Assembly: GCA_905160935.1 (NCBI GenBank)
Contig: CAJHZI010000532.1
Location: 386,001 to 450,000, forward strand
DNA length: 64,000 nucleotides
Source of the DNA: Enchytraeus crypticus
Lineage: Eukaryota > Annelida > Clitellata > Enchytraeida > Enchytraeidae
Direction of reading: 5' to 3'
Each line of letters starts with the position of its first letter. The stretch's first letter is position 1. The notes under the pieces were generated by a model that searched no databases, had not been told where the DNA came from, and saw only the letters and a list, made by a program, of their open reading frames with translations. The translations under genes and the position numbers were made by a program. This document shows, in pieces, positions 47,496 to 59,970 of the stretch.

Positions 47496-48524
47496 TAAAT
47501 AAGATACATAATATACAAGTACACGCAAACATTTATATTTTCCATCCAGTGTCCATGAGCAGCGACCTGCGCCCAAACCACCTTTTCTTTAACTCCCTTT
47601 ACTGAATTTCTGGATTTTGGAATTTGCACCGTTTTTGGACCTTCTTTTTTTGCTTGCCGGCTTGATTTTGTCTCAATAGTGCTCGATGTTGTCATTGATG
47701 TTATAGCATGCATATCGCTGTAATGGAAAAAATATGATGATTCATAATATAGCATCTTAGATGTCTTTTACATATACAATACATGTATTTCTATTGTACA
47801 ATAATACGTCTGAATTATTGTGTTAATTTTAGGAGAGACCGTCGATGATGTTGAGTTTGAAGTAATTACATAAACAAATTCAACCTGATGTTTACGGTAA
47901 CATTGGCAATTCAACCAGATGCTTCATGGTAACAGTGATAACTCAACTAGGATTTTGATGGAAACTGGCACAACTGATTCGGTGATAGTTCAATGAATCT
48001 CCTCGTATTGATTCTAAAATGAAGATGCATAGGAGTGTAACTATCTTGTGCTAACTGAAATAAGTAATTTTATTAATTTCAATAATTATTATATTATGTC
48101 GGTATGATATGTGATTATTACAATATGTCAACATTACTCGTGATTTGTCCGGCTTGCTGTCAGAATGCATTCAGTTGGTGAGCGCCAAGGCTCCAGAAAT
48201 TGCTACAAAATATTCCCATCCCGACCCTGATTAAACTGGAAGACGGTGGTGATGATGATTGCAATATTTCGATATGAACTACAACATTATTTGACCAGTT
48301 TAATCAAATTTCGGTAATATACTCGTCCTTTGTTGAAACAAGATTATTTGATCATATAATCAAGCATTGGATGTAGTGAAAGCCGGGCTTTCATTTTAGA
48401 ACCTTTCTTCTCTTCAGCACATTTCTTTTGCAGATTGGTCTGAGTGAATTCATCTTTAGTCATGTGTGCTGTGGGGACGTCCCTGACATGATCCTTGGAT
48501 GTGGAAACGGACTTTAAACCTTTA

Positions 48525-48565
48525 CTATTATTGTTATTATTATTATTACTATTATTATTATTTTA

Positions 48566-48604
<39 letters not shown>

Positions 48605-48612
48605 GTTATTTT
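48525..48612. repeat. (ATT)n microsatellite
   Basis: About 85 bp of tta/att trinucleotides at the 3' end of the nuclease-tailed LINE fragment. Confidence 0.95.
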
Positions 48613-48689
48613 TTATATTAAAATTATTTACCCCGGTGTAAAGAACCTGGGGTTTGATAAAAACGATTCAAGCAATACGTGCTGAATCG

Positions 48690-49262
48690 ACGCCCGGTTA
48701 CTCGAGGTCATCAAACAGCTTAAAAGAATTATTGAAGCAGACTGCATTAAATCTTTGCAAAGTCATGGAAAGCCTTCGCCAAAGAAAAGAAGTCTCTCGC
48801 TTATCGCCGGTTTGCTCTGCAATAAGTCTGCCTATGCCATTAATAAAGTCAGCTCCTTCGGGATTCATCGGGCCCATGGTTTCAATGGCCACCGGAACAA
48901 CTTCATATCCTAAGGACAGATCACGGTATTTATCCAACTTCCTAGAGGCGGCATGAACAGCAGCACCACCGGCTGTGACTGAAGTCGTATTCAGGTTGGA
49001 GTTTGCCATAGTGTCAATGAACGTGACGTCCCATACGGCACATTTACCGTTGAACCAGGGCACTAAAGTCAAGCCATCCGGACGTTTGCCGTCTGATCTG
49101 GACAACCCACTTGGTTAATTAGAGGAAGGGATGCCTGCTCTTGAAAGTGCTCGCCATATTAAGTCATTTAAATTGTGATGGCAAGACATTCTACCTGAGC
49201 TTCGTTTGCAGGAGAGGCCGTGGAGACCTAAAGCGTCGACTTCATGACCGCAGGGGCACATG
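48690..49262 (-). mobile_element. Nuclease-tailed LINE, C-terminal module
   Basis: Minus-strand reading: CPCGHEVDALGLHGLSC, RMSCHHNLNDLIWRALSRAG, one stop, RSDGKRPDGLTLVPW, CAVWDVTFIDT, YEVVPVAIETMGPMNPEG and GDKRETSFLWRRLSMTLQRF. The cysteine/histidine motif followed by RPD...WDVT resembles a zinc knuckle plus PD-(D/E)XK-type nuclease, as in the C-terminus of some non-LTR elements. It is the same lineage as 37356-38684 but a separate insertion. The longest frame is 49105-48698. Confidence 0.75.
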
Positions 49263-49283
49263 TGAGGCTCGCAAGTTTTCGCC

Positions 49284-49505
49284 CCTGTTATTGTTATTAT
49301 TATTATTACTCCATTGATATAGTATTTAACTTAAAATTATTATTATTTATTATTATTATTATTATCATTATTATTATGCATCTTCATCGTGTAGTAGTAG
49401 TAATGGTAGTGGTAGTGGTAGTGGCACTGGTAGTGGTGGTGGTAGTGGTAGTAGTGGTGGTAGTGGTCTGGACTTCATGTGGTAGTGGTGGTGGTGGTAG
49501 TTGTT
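49284..49505. repeat. (TTA)n and (GTGGTA)n low-complexity tract
   Basis: A TTA-rich tract followed by gtagtggtagtggtagtggc repeats. The valine-rich and proline-rich frames here are by-products. Confidence 0.9.
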
Positions 49506-49896
49506 GGACTTCATGTTCGCTCGCTTCGGTGTCTCATGCGTTAATGAATCGACTATAGTCTGATTACTATAGTATGTGCGCATGTATTCATCCCTACATG
49601 TCTTTGTATGTCTAAATCATTGTATATCCTCATATGCTTCCATGTATGTCTCTATGTTGTATTGAGTATCTGTGAATGTCCACTATTCATAAAGGACCTC
49701 CCTCAGTAGGAGAGCAGTTGTTGATCGTAAACCTGCCGTGGACCTTTCAGTCTCGAGGTTCGAACCCAGTACTATCTGATCACTTCCTCTCTCTGGCTAT
49801 AACAGTCCTAACGCTAGACGTAGTTGCTACGATATCGTCTGCGTTATATTTACTGCATGTTAACTTCAATCTACGATTAGTGATTTGAATTACCTG

Positions 49897-49930
49897 CACC
49901 GTTTGTTGACAGAGATATCAACAAACGGTG
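49897..49930. repeat. Perfect 13-bp hairpin at the start of unit B
   Basis: Arms 49897-49909 (caccgtttgttga) and 49918-49930 are exact reverse complements around an 8-nt loop. Confidence 0.85.
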
Positions 49931-50127
49931 TGGTCGTAACAGAGATCTGCGGGACGCCGTTACCGGTCCATTTATTTGTACCCTGCATCGCTTTTAAGAT
50001 TTTGTTGAAAACCCTTTTCTACATGAAGGCTACATGTAGCTACAATGCATTTATAAAACCCTCAACTAGCTGGCGAATTATTAGAGGCTCATGTAGCGAC
50101 TCCTTGAATATATAGCGGACATATATA

Positions 50128-50163
50128 GTGACAAGCTTCTATTGGCTGATAGAAGCTTGTCAC
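50128..50163. repeat. Perfect 14-bp hairpin, B only
   Basis: Arms 50128-50141 (gtgacaagcttcta) and 50150-50163, loop ttggctga. Unit A has only a single arm at about 29570 (acagaagcttgtca). Confidence 0.85.
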
Positions 50164-50659
50164 ATAATTACCAGCTTTCAGAAAGAGTTACTTAACGATT
50201 CTTTGTTGGCCTATTGTTCATTCAGTTCCATAGTTATACGAATAGAATTTGGTCAAATATTATAGGGAGACTTGATCATTAGGCAGATCTAATATTAAAA
50301 TGTCTATGATAATCGAGGAAGAACTGAAAGCTCAAGACTCCAAAAATTAAGCTTAAACGTTCCGTTTCGTAGCAGTGTTGAAAGAAAACAATTGCTGTGC
50401 ATTTAGCGTCTGAATATAATAACGATTTGTTAAGCTCATATAAATCGAACATACTAATGTAGCATGAAGAAACATTAGAACATTAAGTTATCCGCTGACA
50501 ATCTCTGTCCCTCTTTCTCTTTCTCTCTCTCTCTTTCTCTCTCTCTCGCTCCCTTTAGCGTTCGGCCACAGCCACTTGGCAGGTCCAAGGTATATATATA
50601 TACATTTATGCTGCGGGATCCACCTTCACGCTTCATAATGGACATCCGACATCGCCACC

Positions 50660-50790
50660 GGCTCCAGCCTGTGGTGATATCGGTAAGATATTCGACCGCG
50701 TATCAGTATGTGCTGGGTTCAAATCCTGGACTCGCCCGTCACTGACATCGTTTGCGAGTGAGCAAAAACTGACGTTAACTTTAGCTTAGC
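50660..50790 (+). mobile_element. SINE family 1, unit B
   Basis: ccagcctgtggtgatatcgg, taagatattcgaccgcgtat, gggttcaaatcctggactcg, gcaaaaactgacgttaactt. The preceding bases (catcgccaccggctccag) are an inverted piece of the SINE head. Confidence 0.75.
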
Positions 50791-51221
50791 CATTGGATTT
50801 TTAGCTTTTTCACTTTAGCTTAACAGATTAACCCCTTTATTAGAGGCTATGCCTTTTGATGTAGAGTATGGACGCTATGTAGCCTTTGGCTTAGAATATA
50901 CAATATGGCTTCGAACGTGCATGATTCCCGTTATACCTGCCTCAGTGTTTGCTTTGTCCAAGGCCTCACACGACACAATTATAGTTAGCGGACTAAAGGT
51001 TGGTCTATTATTACACGTTCCAAACAACAAAAAGCACATTATGCTAGGATCGAGAAGGCCTGTTTAGAGGTTGTCTTCTTGCTTAGATAGGCTCCTTATT
51101 TTAGTATTAGTAGTGACCAAATCTTGCGTAGATTATGGGTTACATTTGCTTATTGATAATTAATCAATCCACTGTCAAAGTGATGCTCACAATTCTGCTA
51201 ATCTGCTTTTTATAGTCGCTT

Positions 51222-51945
51222 CAGTGGCGGATCCAGGGGGCCCAGGGGGTCCGACCCCCTTAGGCCAGACGAAAAATATTTAACTATATTTTCATTGTTT
51301 CTATGACAATTTGTATGTTTTAAATATGTTTGTAAGGCAATGGTTGGGGAGGGGTGGGGTACGATAGAGAACTCGAACAGTTCCACTAGCTCGAATTTGT
51401 TCAAATATGGGCCCCACTCGGGGTTCATATTTGGTATAGTAGGCCATGTATAATGGAAGGGGGCAAGAAAAATGTTGACCGTTTCTTAGGCTCTCAATTT
51501 TCACTTTAACCACTGTATTAGAAGGAAAAATGGTGTAAGTAAAAAATGTGAATTCTGTCCCGGAGCAGTGATGCAAACAGCCCCTGCTGGGAGGACCTTA
51601 AGCCCCCCACCACAACCGCCAATATGAGGTCACTTTTGCAATTCGTCCAGCTCCGCTGAATTTATTCAGAGGTGAAAAAATTAACCTACTTTTCAAAACA
51701 AATGCAGGATGTTAGGCATTTTAGGTTCCCCTGACCTTTTTGCGGCTATGATTGGGGGGTTAGATACTGGGATACACTCACTAAATGAGCCGAGGGCAGT
51801 ATAGTGAAAAAAGTTTGAACCCCCCTACATAATTTTTTTATGGTTCCGCCACATGTCCGTAGAGGGCGGGGCGTTAGCAAAAAATGAGTACACTCTGAAG
51901 AAGAAATTTCGGGCCCCCCTTAAGAAATTTCTGGATGCGCCCCTG
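51222..51945. mobile_element. hAT MITE (CAGGGGCGGATCC type), copy 2
   Basis: Ends CAGTGGCGGATCCAGGG and CTGGATGCGCCCCTG; perfect 8-bp duplication agtcgctt at 51214-51221 and 51946-51953. Same internal sequence as 27368-28096 but inverted. 724 bp, no transposase. Confidence 0.92.
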
Positions 51946-52789
51946 AGTCGCTTAGTCGTCATTTGAGACACGCGCAGCATATGTTTCTTCCATTCTAAGG
52001 TTATATTTTTGTGAACATGTTTAATCCTATCCACCTAATTCACTCCTATTAGAGAGCACTAAAGCGATCAACGAATTGACTTTAGCCTAATGGCGCATTT
52101 GTTAATGGTACATTTAGAGCGCACTTCATTGTATCTCTTCAGCATGTCGCTAGAGGAAATGTTTTTAGTTAGAAAAGCCTCGAGGTAGAGTTCCGAGAAG
52201 CTTCGAGGACACTGGAAAATTTAACAAAGAGAAGAATGGCATAAATATTGAGAAACACCCGAATATCCTGTTTGTGAAAAGTAACGTTATCACCAATTAC
52301 AAAGCGGACTGTGCCTGCGCAGGTGAGCTTTAAATAATTAATTACATGAAAAGTCGGCCCATTTGACAGGGTTGCATTGTGGCGAAGTAAAGATAAGCCA
52401 ACTTTGTTACGAGTAAAACGTACTCAAACGATGCCTATACTTGTAACGAAGAAGCCAAACAATTTCAGCAGTTTATCGTGGAACTATTTACTTGTAAGTT
52501 GTAGCAAAGCAGTCTATTTTTTGTAGTACTATTACTTGTGCTTTTGCAGCCAGCTGAAGCGGAAAATTCTCGTAACTTTAGAAAAAATATTGAATATAAA
52601 TCGCCTTTTTTATTAAATAATTAATGCTAGAATACATGGTAAAAATCGACAGTCTAATTTTCTAGGTAGGAATGAAAAATATAACAGACTAGCATTTATC
52701 TTTGTACTTACTTAACTTTAGCATTATAAGTTTTGATAAATCTTCTAACCTATATGAAATTTCACTCATTTAGTCCCTATTTAGACTCT

Positions 52790-54340
52790 CTCTCACTCTC
52801 TTCTTAGTGCACCGCATACGGGCAGTTCTATTGTAGGCCTATATAACGCTTCCACTCTTCTCTGATTTCCACTTCACGTACACGTACGCTTGGAATTTAA
52901 ATCATCCAATATTCCAAATTTCGGTCTGCCTTCGTTTCTCTTTTCTTCAATTCTATCTTTTATACTATTTAATTCTATCCTGTAGTAAACTATCTCCCCT
53001 TAGAATAGATTTCCTATCTCATTCTTTTTCCGATTTCTTATACATGTAGGATTTATCAACTGTCAATCTGTACCCACTCTCTTTCAGACTTCTTAATTTT
53101 TAAGTATTTTGGTCGAGCTTACCTGATCCATTCTTCTCCATATCCATACTTCCAACGCTTCTAGTTTCCTAATATCTTCCTTCCTTTAAATGTTCATGTT
53201 TCATATCCGTATAGGCCTAATAGAGTGGTCTATGCCAAAGTTTTCACTATTTTTATCTTTGTGATAGTTACATTATTGTTAAGAGTTCTTTCCTATTACG
53301 GAAGGTCTGTTTTGTTTGTGAATCTTATTTCAAAAATGCTTTCTCGCATTACCGATCGTCTGTTATGGTGTGACCTATATATTTGAAACTTCTTACATGT
53401 TCTAAGCTCGTACCATTTACTGTGATATTGACTTCACCTCTTTCCCAAGTCACTCTTGTCCAAAGATATAGGTCATTCAATATTTTATGACGCCAATTGA
53501 CGCCTCTAACCACTACGCTATTGAGATATTCAACATTGAATGCCTTTTCGTTCAGACTATTCAGTATCTTCTGCATCCATTGTCACTTCCTGCTCTCATT
53601 CCTTGATCATCTGTAAATCTAACATTTTGTAACAATTTGCCTCCTACTTTTATTCCAGCTTCAATGTCTTTCTTGCTTGGTCGCTTCCATCATTGCTTCT
53701 GCGTAAATGTTAAACAAACAGCAGCGAAATGCTACAGCCTTGTCGTACTTCCTGTCCCACAGCACATTCTTCTCTGAATACTAGCTTGTTGGATCTCGAT
53801 TACAGCAATTTGATTCATCTATAGGTTTAGAATTAACCTTCTCTCTCCTTCAATTACGATTCTTCTCAAGATATTTAACATCGTTGTCCAATCAATCCTG
53901 TCAAAGGCCTTCTCAAAATGCAGAAAGCATATAAAGACTTCATTCCTATATTCTAAACTTCGTTCACATAGGACCGGTATCACCTTACGGGTTCTCCTGC
54001 GCCAAAGCCTTTCCTAAACCGAATTGTGTCCTGCTAAATATCACATCCATTTTTTATTAAATGCAATTATTATTATTCGGCGCATGATGTATTAAAATGA
54101 TGTTATTATTTGAAATCCAAACACTCTCCACAGATATTGGTATTTTGGGGATTGACATCGTCACTACTTCGGTTCGTAAAGTCGGCTGGCCAAATAACTA
54201 TAGGCCCCACTGTACACTTCCATACACATTTCTTCTAGTTTTTTCAGTGCCTCTCTATCTCTCCCTCCCTCTCTCTCTCTCTCTCTCTGTGACATTTTCT
54301 AAACTTCTGCTGGTATATCAACAACATCCCTGCTGCCTTT
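52790..54340 (-). mobile_element. Degenerate LINE, unit B
   Basis: Colinear with 30640-32110. The minus strand at 53576-53349 gives NSLNEKAFNVEYLNSVVVRG and SLEHVRSFKYIGHTITDD, reverse transcriptase C-terminal motifs. Many stops elsewhere. Confidence 0.65.
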
Positions 54341-54508
54341 CGTTTCTTCACGCCTTTCTTAATGTTATTTGCGCATTTAATTAATGTTTAATCACATTTA
54401 AACTAATATACAACAAGTTAGGAACTTAATTAGGATTAAACCTTTTTATATGACATTATGACTGCGCTTAAAGGCTCTCTACATAAATTTGAACTACGAC
54501 GAGATCTG

Positions 54509-54877
54509 ATGGAAACTTTGATGGAAATATTACTAATACTTCTGATCATCGGCTCAAGTCCAGTTAGAGGATCAGGAGGGTCGGAGCAATGCAATGTGGC
54601 CTGGAAGTTCTCCTACGTCTCAGATTCTCTAGGTGCCGCCCTGTGCACTTCAGAGGCTGGATCTCTATCCGCCACGTATGGAGGTACACAGGCAGACTGT
54701 CTGCAACGTTGTGTTACTAATCTCGCTAATGCCTGTGCGAGCTTCACTTACTTCAAATCTTCAACGAAATGTGAAGTGTTTAAGACTGCAAAGCATAACT
54801 ACCGACGCGTACCTGGATGTATCACACAAGCGGTGTGTAATCTGAATGCTATGTCAAATGATTTTGAATTTGCAGTG

Positions 54878-54920
<43 letters not shown>

Positions 54921-54971
54921 TATATATGTTATATATATAACTATATATATATAACTGTATATATATATATA

Positions 54972-55019
<48 letters not shown>

Positions 55020-55050
55020 CTATATATATAGTTATAAAATAGTTGTATAA

Positions 55051-55096
<46 letters not shown>

Positions 55097-55189
55097 CTAT
55101 ATATATAGTTATAAAATAGTTATATAAATATATATATATATATAATTATATATATATATATAGTTATAAAATAGTTATAAAAATATATA

Positions 55190-55230
<41 letters not shown>

Positions 55231-58200
55231 GAATAGGCCTTGATGGTAACAAGCCTGAGCTGCATAAGGTTGAAACTGGTTCCAATGTTAACACTATCCA
55301 CTGTGAAACTTGCTACACCGTTAATATCGTCTTATCAACATCGCCACAAGCTGGAGCCAGTGGAGATGTTGACCCAGCCTGTGGTGATGTAGGTAAGATA
55401 TTCAACCGCGGATGGGTATGTACGGGATTCAAATCATGGGCTCACACTTCACTGACATCGCTTTCGATTGAGGACACTAGCGTTTTACATTCGCTTTACC
55501 AGCTTTACGCTTTGAATGAAAAAAAGACAAATCCTAAGGTGATTTGAATCCTCGTGGGTTCGAATCCCGGTCGCGCTGATCTTGAAAGTTGAGGTTTACA
55601 TGTATTATATCTCTGTAATTATTATTTAAATGCAGAGCATTGGTATGGAAATGAGCTGCCAACTTGTCTAAGTCGCCCATAGACAGACTTGTACATATTA
55701 TTCTTTGCATAATTTTTCCGACTTACTCAGAGACGATAAGAAAGACATTACTTTAAATGCATAACGTGCAAAATTGATTTATACCCAGGAAAAAACTGAC
55801 AATTTTTAAAAGTATTTGTGTTGTAGGTATTAAAATCTTGTTGAAAAGAGATAATCCACGGATTATTTGGAGTAGTTAACTCTGTTTTAGTAAGGGACAG
55901 AGCCTCCAATGCGTAAGTTAATATGGTAGAGCAATGGTTGATATTAGTTCTGAATTACAGGCTTATTGTTAGAAGTTCCTATTGTCTGGATATAATATAT
56001 ATCTGGATAGAGAAACTTTCTGACCTTTTAAACAATCGAAATATTCTATTTTTTGACATTGCAGCGAAGTACTTACGAAGTTTACAGTCCACCAAAGGAA
56101 AGGGGAAGTAAGAATTTTTCCCACTTTGTAATAAATTTCTATCAGTTTTATGTAAATTTTGCTACAGAAACGCAAGTCCATATATATTGCTAATAATTAA
56201 GCAAGTTAATCATATAACTTTAACGTTATTTCAGTTAACAAATAAATCCAGATTTCGAATAGGCTACTATATTCGAAATTATTATAACCCTTGCTTCTAC
56301 TACTAGATGCAAGGGTTATAATTTCAATTGCTATTTTAATTCTTGTTTGAAATAATTTACAATTTCTAATAGTTTTTTTAAATTTTACATCTACAATAAC
56401 TTTAAATTCCTATTACAGTTCTATTATGAAACTTATTTCTTATTTCTATTTTGGTTGCTATAAGTAATTGATATTAGTGTATTTAGTTGAATTCACACTT
56501 GAATTTTTAAAACTATCTTTAACCTCCTTACCGCAATCTCTTTCGATGGCAAAACATCGAATTGATTATAATTCTATTAAATTTTGTGTTTCGGATATAA
56601 AAGACAAGACGCATCTATGTTAATAACTGTAACTATATGACTCCTAAACTACAGGTATATCAAACAATAACCTTTCCAGTCAATCCTTATTAGGTCTAAC
56701 CATTATGATATACTGCACGCTGAAAGATTGAATATTAAATGCAATTAGCTAACATACATGACATCGTCCTTGGATGAGAAAAAAGTCGAAAATTTGTTGG
56801 TTCGCATGGAAGCACACATGACATAGGCCTACCGCACGTGCTTTTCTTTGTATATTTATGAAATTGATCATTCTATGATGGCAATGTCATATCTCTGAAT
56901 GTAGACTGTTCTCTCCAACGACTTACGTCTGAAAATTCATTCTATCTACTGTAGATTTTGTGTCTTACATAGTCCATCAGGGATTCGAATCGATGATTTA
57001 TATGATATCGTGAGCGTGCTAACACCTTTATTGTCAAACTGATGTAAGCTTAAATCTATAATATCTAAATATTATAGATTTAAGCTTATTATAGATGTGT
57101 AGGGCGTGTGAAATACTAATTTACAGGTCCTGATGTGCATTACTTGCATTCTCGTGGGTTCGGTTCCAGGACATAGGCTGACCAGAGTTTAAAATGACTT
57201 TGCTATCACCTACTACTCTTTTGGATATTGACTAAAAAGTAAATTGTCTCGCAGTCTTAACTTATATTGTAAAATGTGATAGGTATCATTGCTGATGATC
57301 ATTTCACTATATTTAGGCTCAATATGTTTTAAACTTTACAAAAGCACGAAATACTTTTATTCCATCCTAACTCGGCCTAATTGCATGAAAGGTTCTAGAG
57401 CTTTGTAGCATTTCTGCTAATACGTTCTGTGATGCAGGCTGTACAGTTGAGCTGCTGAGCTATGGTAACGCAGATCCCACAGGGTCGTATGGTTACGTGA
57501 AACTAAACAACGTCGTTTACTGCGACGTCAGCGGCACAAGCCCAAGTATATAATTTAAGTATATAATTTAAGTATATTAATACATTTCATATTATTTCTA
57601 AAACGCTTTCAAAAGTATACTACTATACCTTATAGATAGTGCAACTAGTTTCAAGAATTTTGTAGATGTGTGCTATCTATTGACAGATGCCCGCTATTTA
57701 TTGTATTATTGCAGATGTAATATACCTTCATACAAACATAGAGAGAGAGGGGGGGGGGGGGAGGGAGAGAGAGAGAAAGTTAGAGAGAGAGAGTTTAAGA
57801 GAGAGAGAGAAAATGTTTATTAGATCAAAACACAGCATACACCATACAAAATGAAAGCAAGCACACGGAAATAGTCAAATTGAATTGAAAGCAAAGTAAC
57901 ATAAAAGAAAATTTTAAAAAGGGAAAATAACATCAATCAAACAAATTAAGCAGAAACAGAAACAATAAGCCATCAAAGAGAACGAGAAACATTCTATCTA
58001 GTTGAACACCTATTGATAATCAATGAAACATAGACTGTGCTACAGCTGGAATTATTGGTGAATGAACCCAACTGAATACAATACATTTATTCCTAGAGAC
58101 CAAGACAAGGTCTGGAGGACTACAAGGCTGAATATAATTGATTAATCCTGAGGAAAATGGAAACATTGGCTTTATTTCCGAGTATAGGTGCTGACCAGAG

Positions 58201-59938
58201 ATTAAAATGGCATTCACATAAACAGAGACTGTGCCACAGTGGGCGTCACGGGCGATTTACCACCTACCAAATTTGATGTGCAAGTACATTTACACTGAAT
58301 TCTGATGTGATCTACAGAGCTGAACACTGATTAATAATTTCTTTCAACTACTGAACTGAACGCAGAGCTTCATTATTTTTGCATCATACTCATTTGCCCC
58401 GAGTATAATGACCAAAGTATGTTCTATTGTAATTCTCGTTAATAAATGTATTATAAGACGATAATACTAATTTAATCAACATGGATTTCAATTGGATGAG
58501 AACCCTAGACCTAGTACACAGATATGCACGCAGTCCAATTCAAAAGATAAAGTTACTCTAAATCTAGATATGAGACGTCCAATTCAACAACTTAAGAAGT
58601 GGTATTTTGATTCAGGTTACTCTGGTTGGTACATCGGAATTAGTATCGTAACGTTTGACTTAGAAACGTGCCGTGGCACATCCCGTGTAAGATTTGATGT
58701 ACACAACGGCGGTTGGCCCGCTGTGAGCAACTTAATGACGTACATATCAAGTCTACCACCAAAGGTTTGTTGCCATATTCTTTCTTCATTTATTTTCTAA
58801 CTTTCTCTATACCTGAGCGAATTCAGATCCAAGACACTTTTTATTCTGTATATCTTTATATATGTATTACTCACTTGACAACACTTTCACTTGATCAATA
58901 AAGTTGATCTGATTAGATATTTTATACATTTTTCATCATCATCATCAGTTCCTTGCGTTCAATACAGAACATAGGGCGTCAACATTCCTCTATTCGTTTC
59001 TAACATCACCAATCTTCACAGCGTCTTCCCATAAAATGTTTAGCGCTCTCAAATCCTTCTTAATCGTACTTAGCCAAGTACTTATAGGTCCTCGTTTCCC
59101 TTTTCTTTGTGTTGGCTTCCAGTTAGCTGCAGTCTTTGCGTATCTATCCACAGGCATTCTCAGTGAATGACCTAAAAACCTTAACCTTCTCTCAGAAACT
59201 ATTTCATCTAATTTTCTTTGTCCACTCTTTTCGAGTACTGTTTCATTTTTGACGTGGTCCCAATAGTGGATATTTAAAATTCTTCTAAGGCATCTTTGTT
59301 GAAAACAGTTTAATTTGTGGTTTATTTTGCTAGTACTTTATCAGGTTGCACATGCATACATTTATGCATATAGTAATATTTAATACAATATTTACAGTAG
59401 TGATATTAGTGATATTTAGTGATATTTTTTACAATATTTTTTCTTCCCGTGTTGTGCTCGGGTGTGGTTGGACCACTGCTGAATAGGGCAACCGCGTACA
59501 ATCTGCCGCGTGTACGTAAGAGGCGACTACATGCAGGAGCTGAGGATGGCAAGAGGGGACCCGCCTCACCATGAAATATTTTCCCCAGGATTAAATGGCT
59601 AGTAATCCACCTAAATGAGGAAGACAATGGGAAACCACCTCAGAAGCCATATTTTTCCCATGCTTTAGTCTACATAAGGTATTGATAGGCATTAACTTTG
59701 TGAAGGGATTAACATGTTGATCTAAGTAAGGAGTGGTCTTACGGAGCGAAAAAACAGACTTTTAGTATGAATATGTACCTTGAACCTGCCACGTGCAGTG
59801 CACTGTAGAAGAAGAAAAATATAAAATTTACTCTATAAAATATAGCTTTTATTATGTAATCTCTTTGCCATCTTCTACCTGACATTGGCTAATGGCGAAG
59901 GAACCGGACGTTTAAATTATTCTCTCTCTTTCTCTCTA

Positions 59939-59970
<32 letters not shown>

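Larger units (their letters stand above)
29200..47732. repeat. Tandem segmental duplication, unit A
   Basis: Colinear with 49930-64000 when copy-specific insertions are skipped. Matching anchors: 29212/49943 (LINE piece), 29640/52178 (aagcttcgaggacactgg), 32311/54509 (first coding exon), 36166/56065, 40114/57438, 41651/58616, 45624/61892. From 46005 on it is identical to 62273 on. Identity is visibly lower before that point. Confidence 0.85.

Noticed and set aside
49244-49558. Valine-rich and proline-rich ORFs
   Set aside because: Products of (GTGGTA)n low-complexity sequence.
49374-49583. MKSN...PLPLP minus-strand ORF
   Set aside because: Same low-complexity tract read on the other strand.
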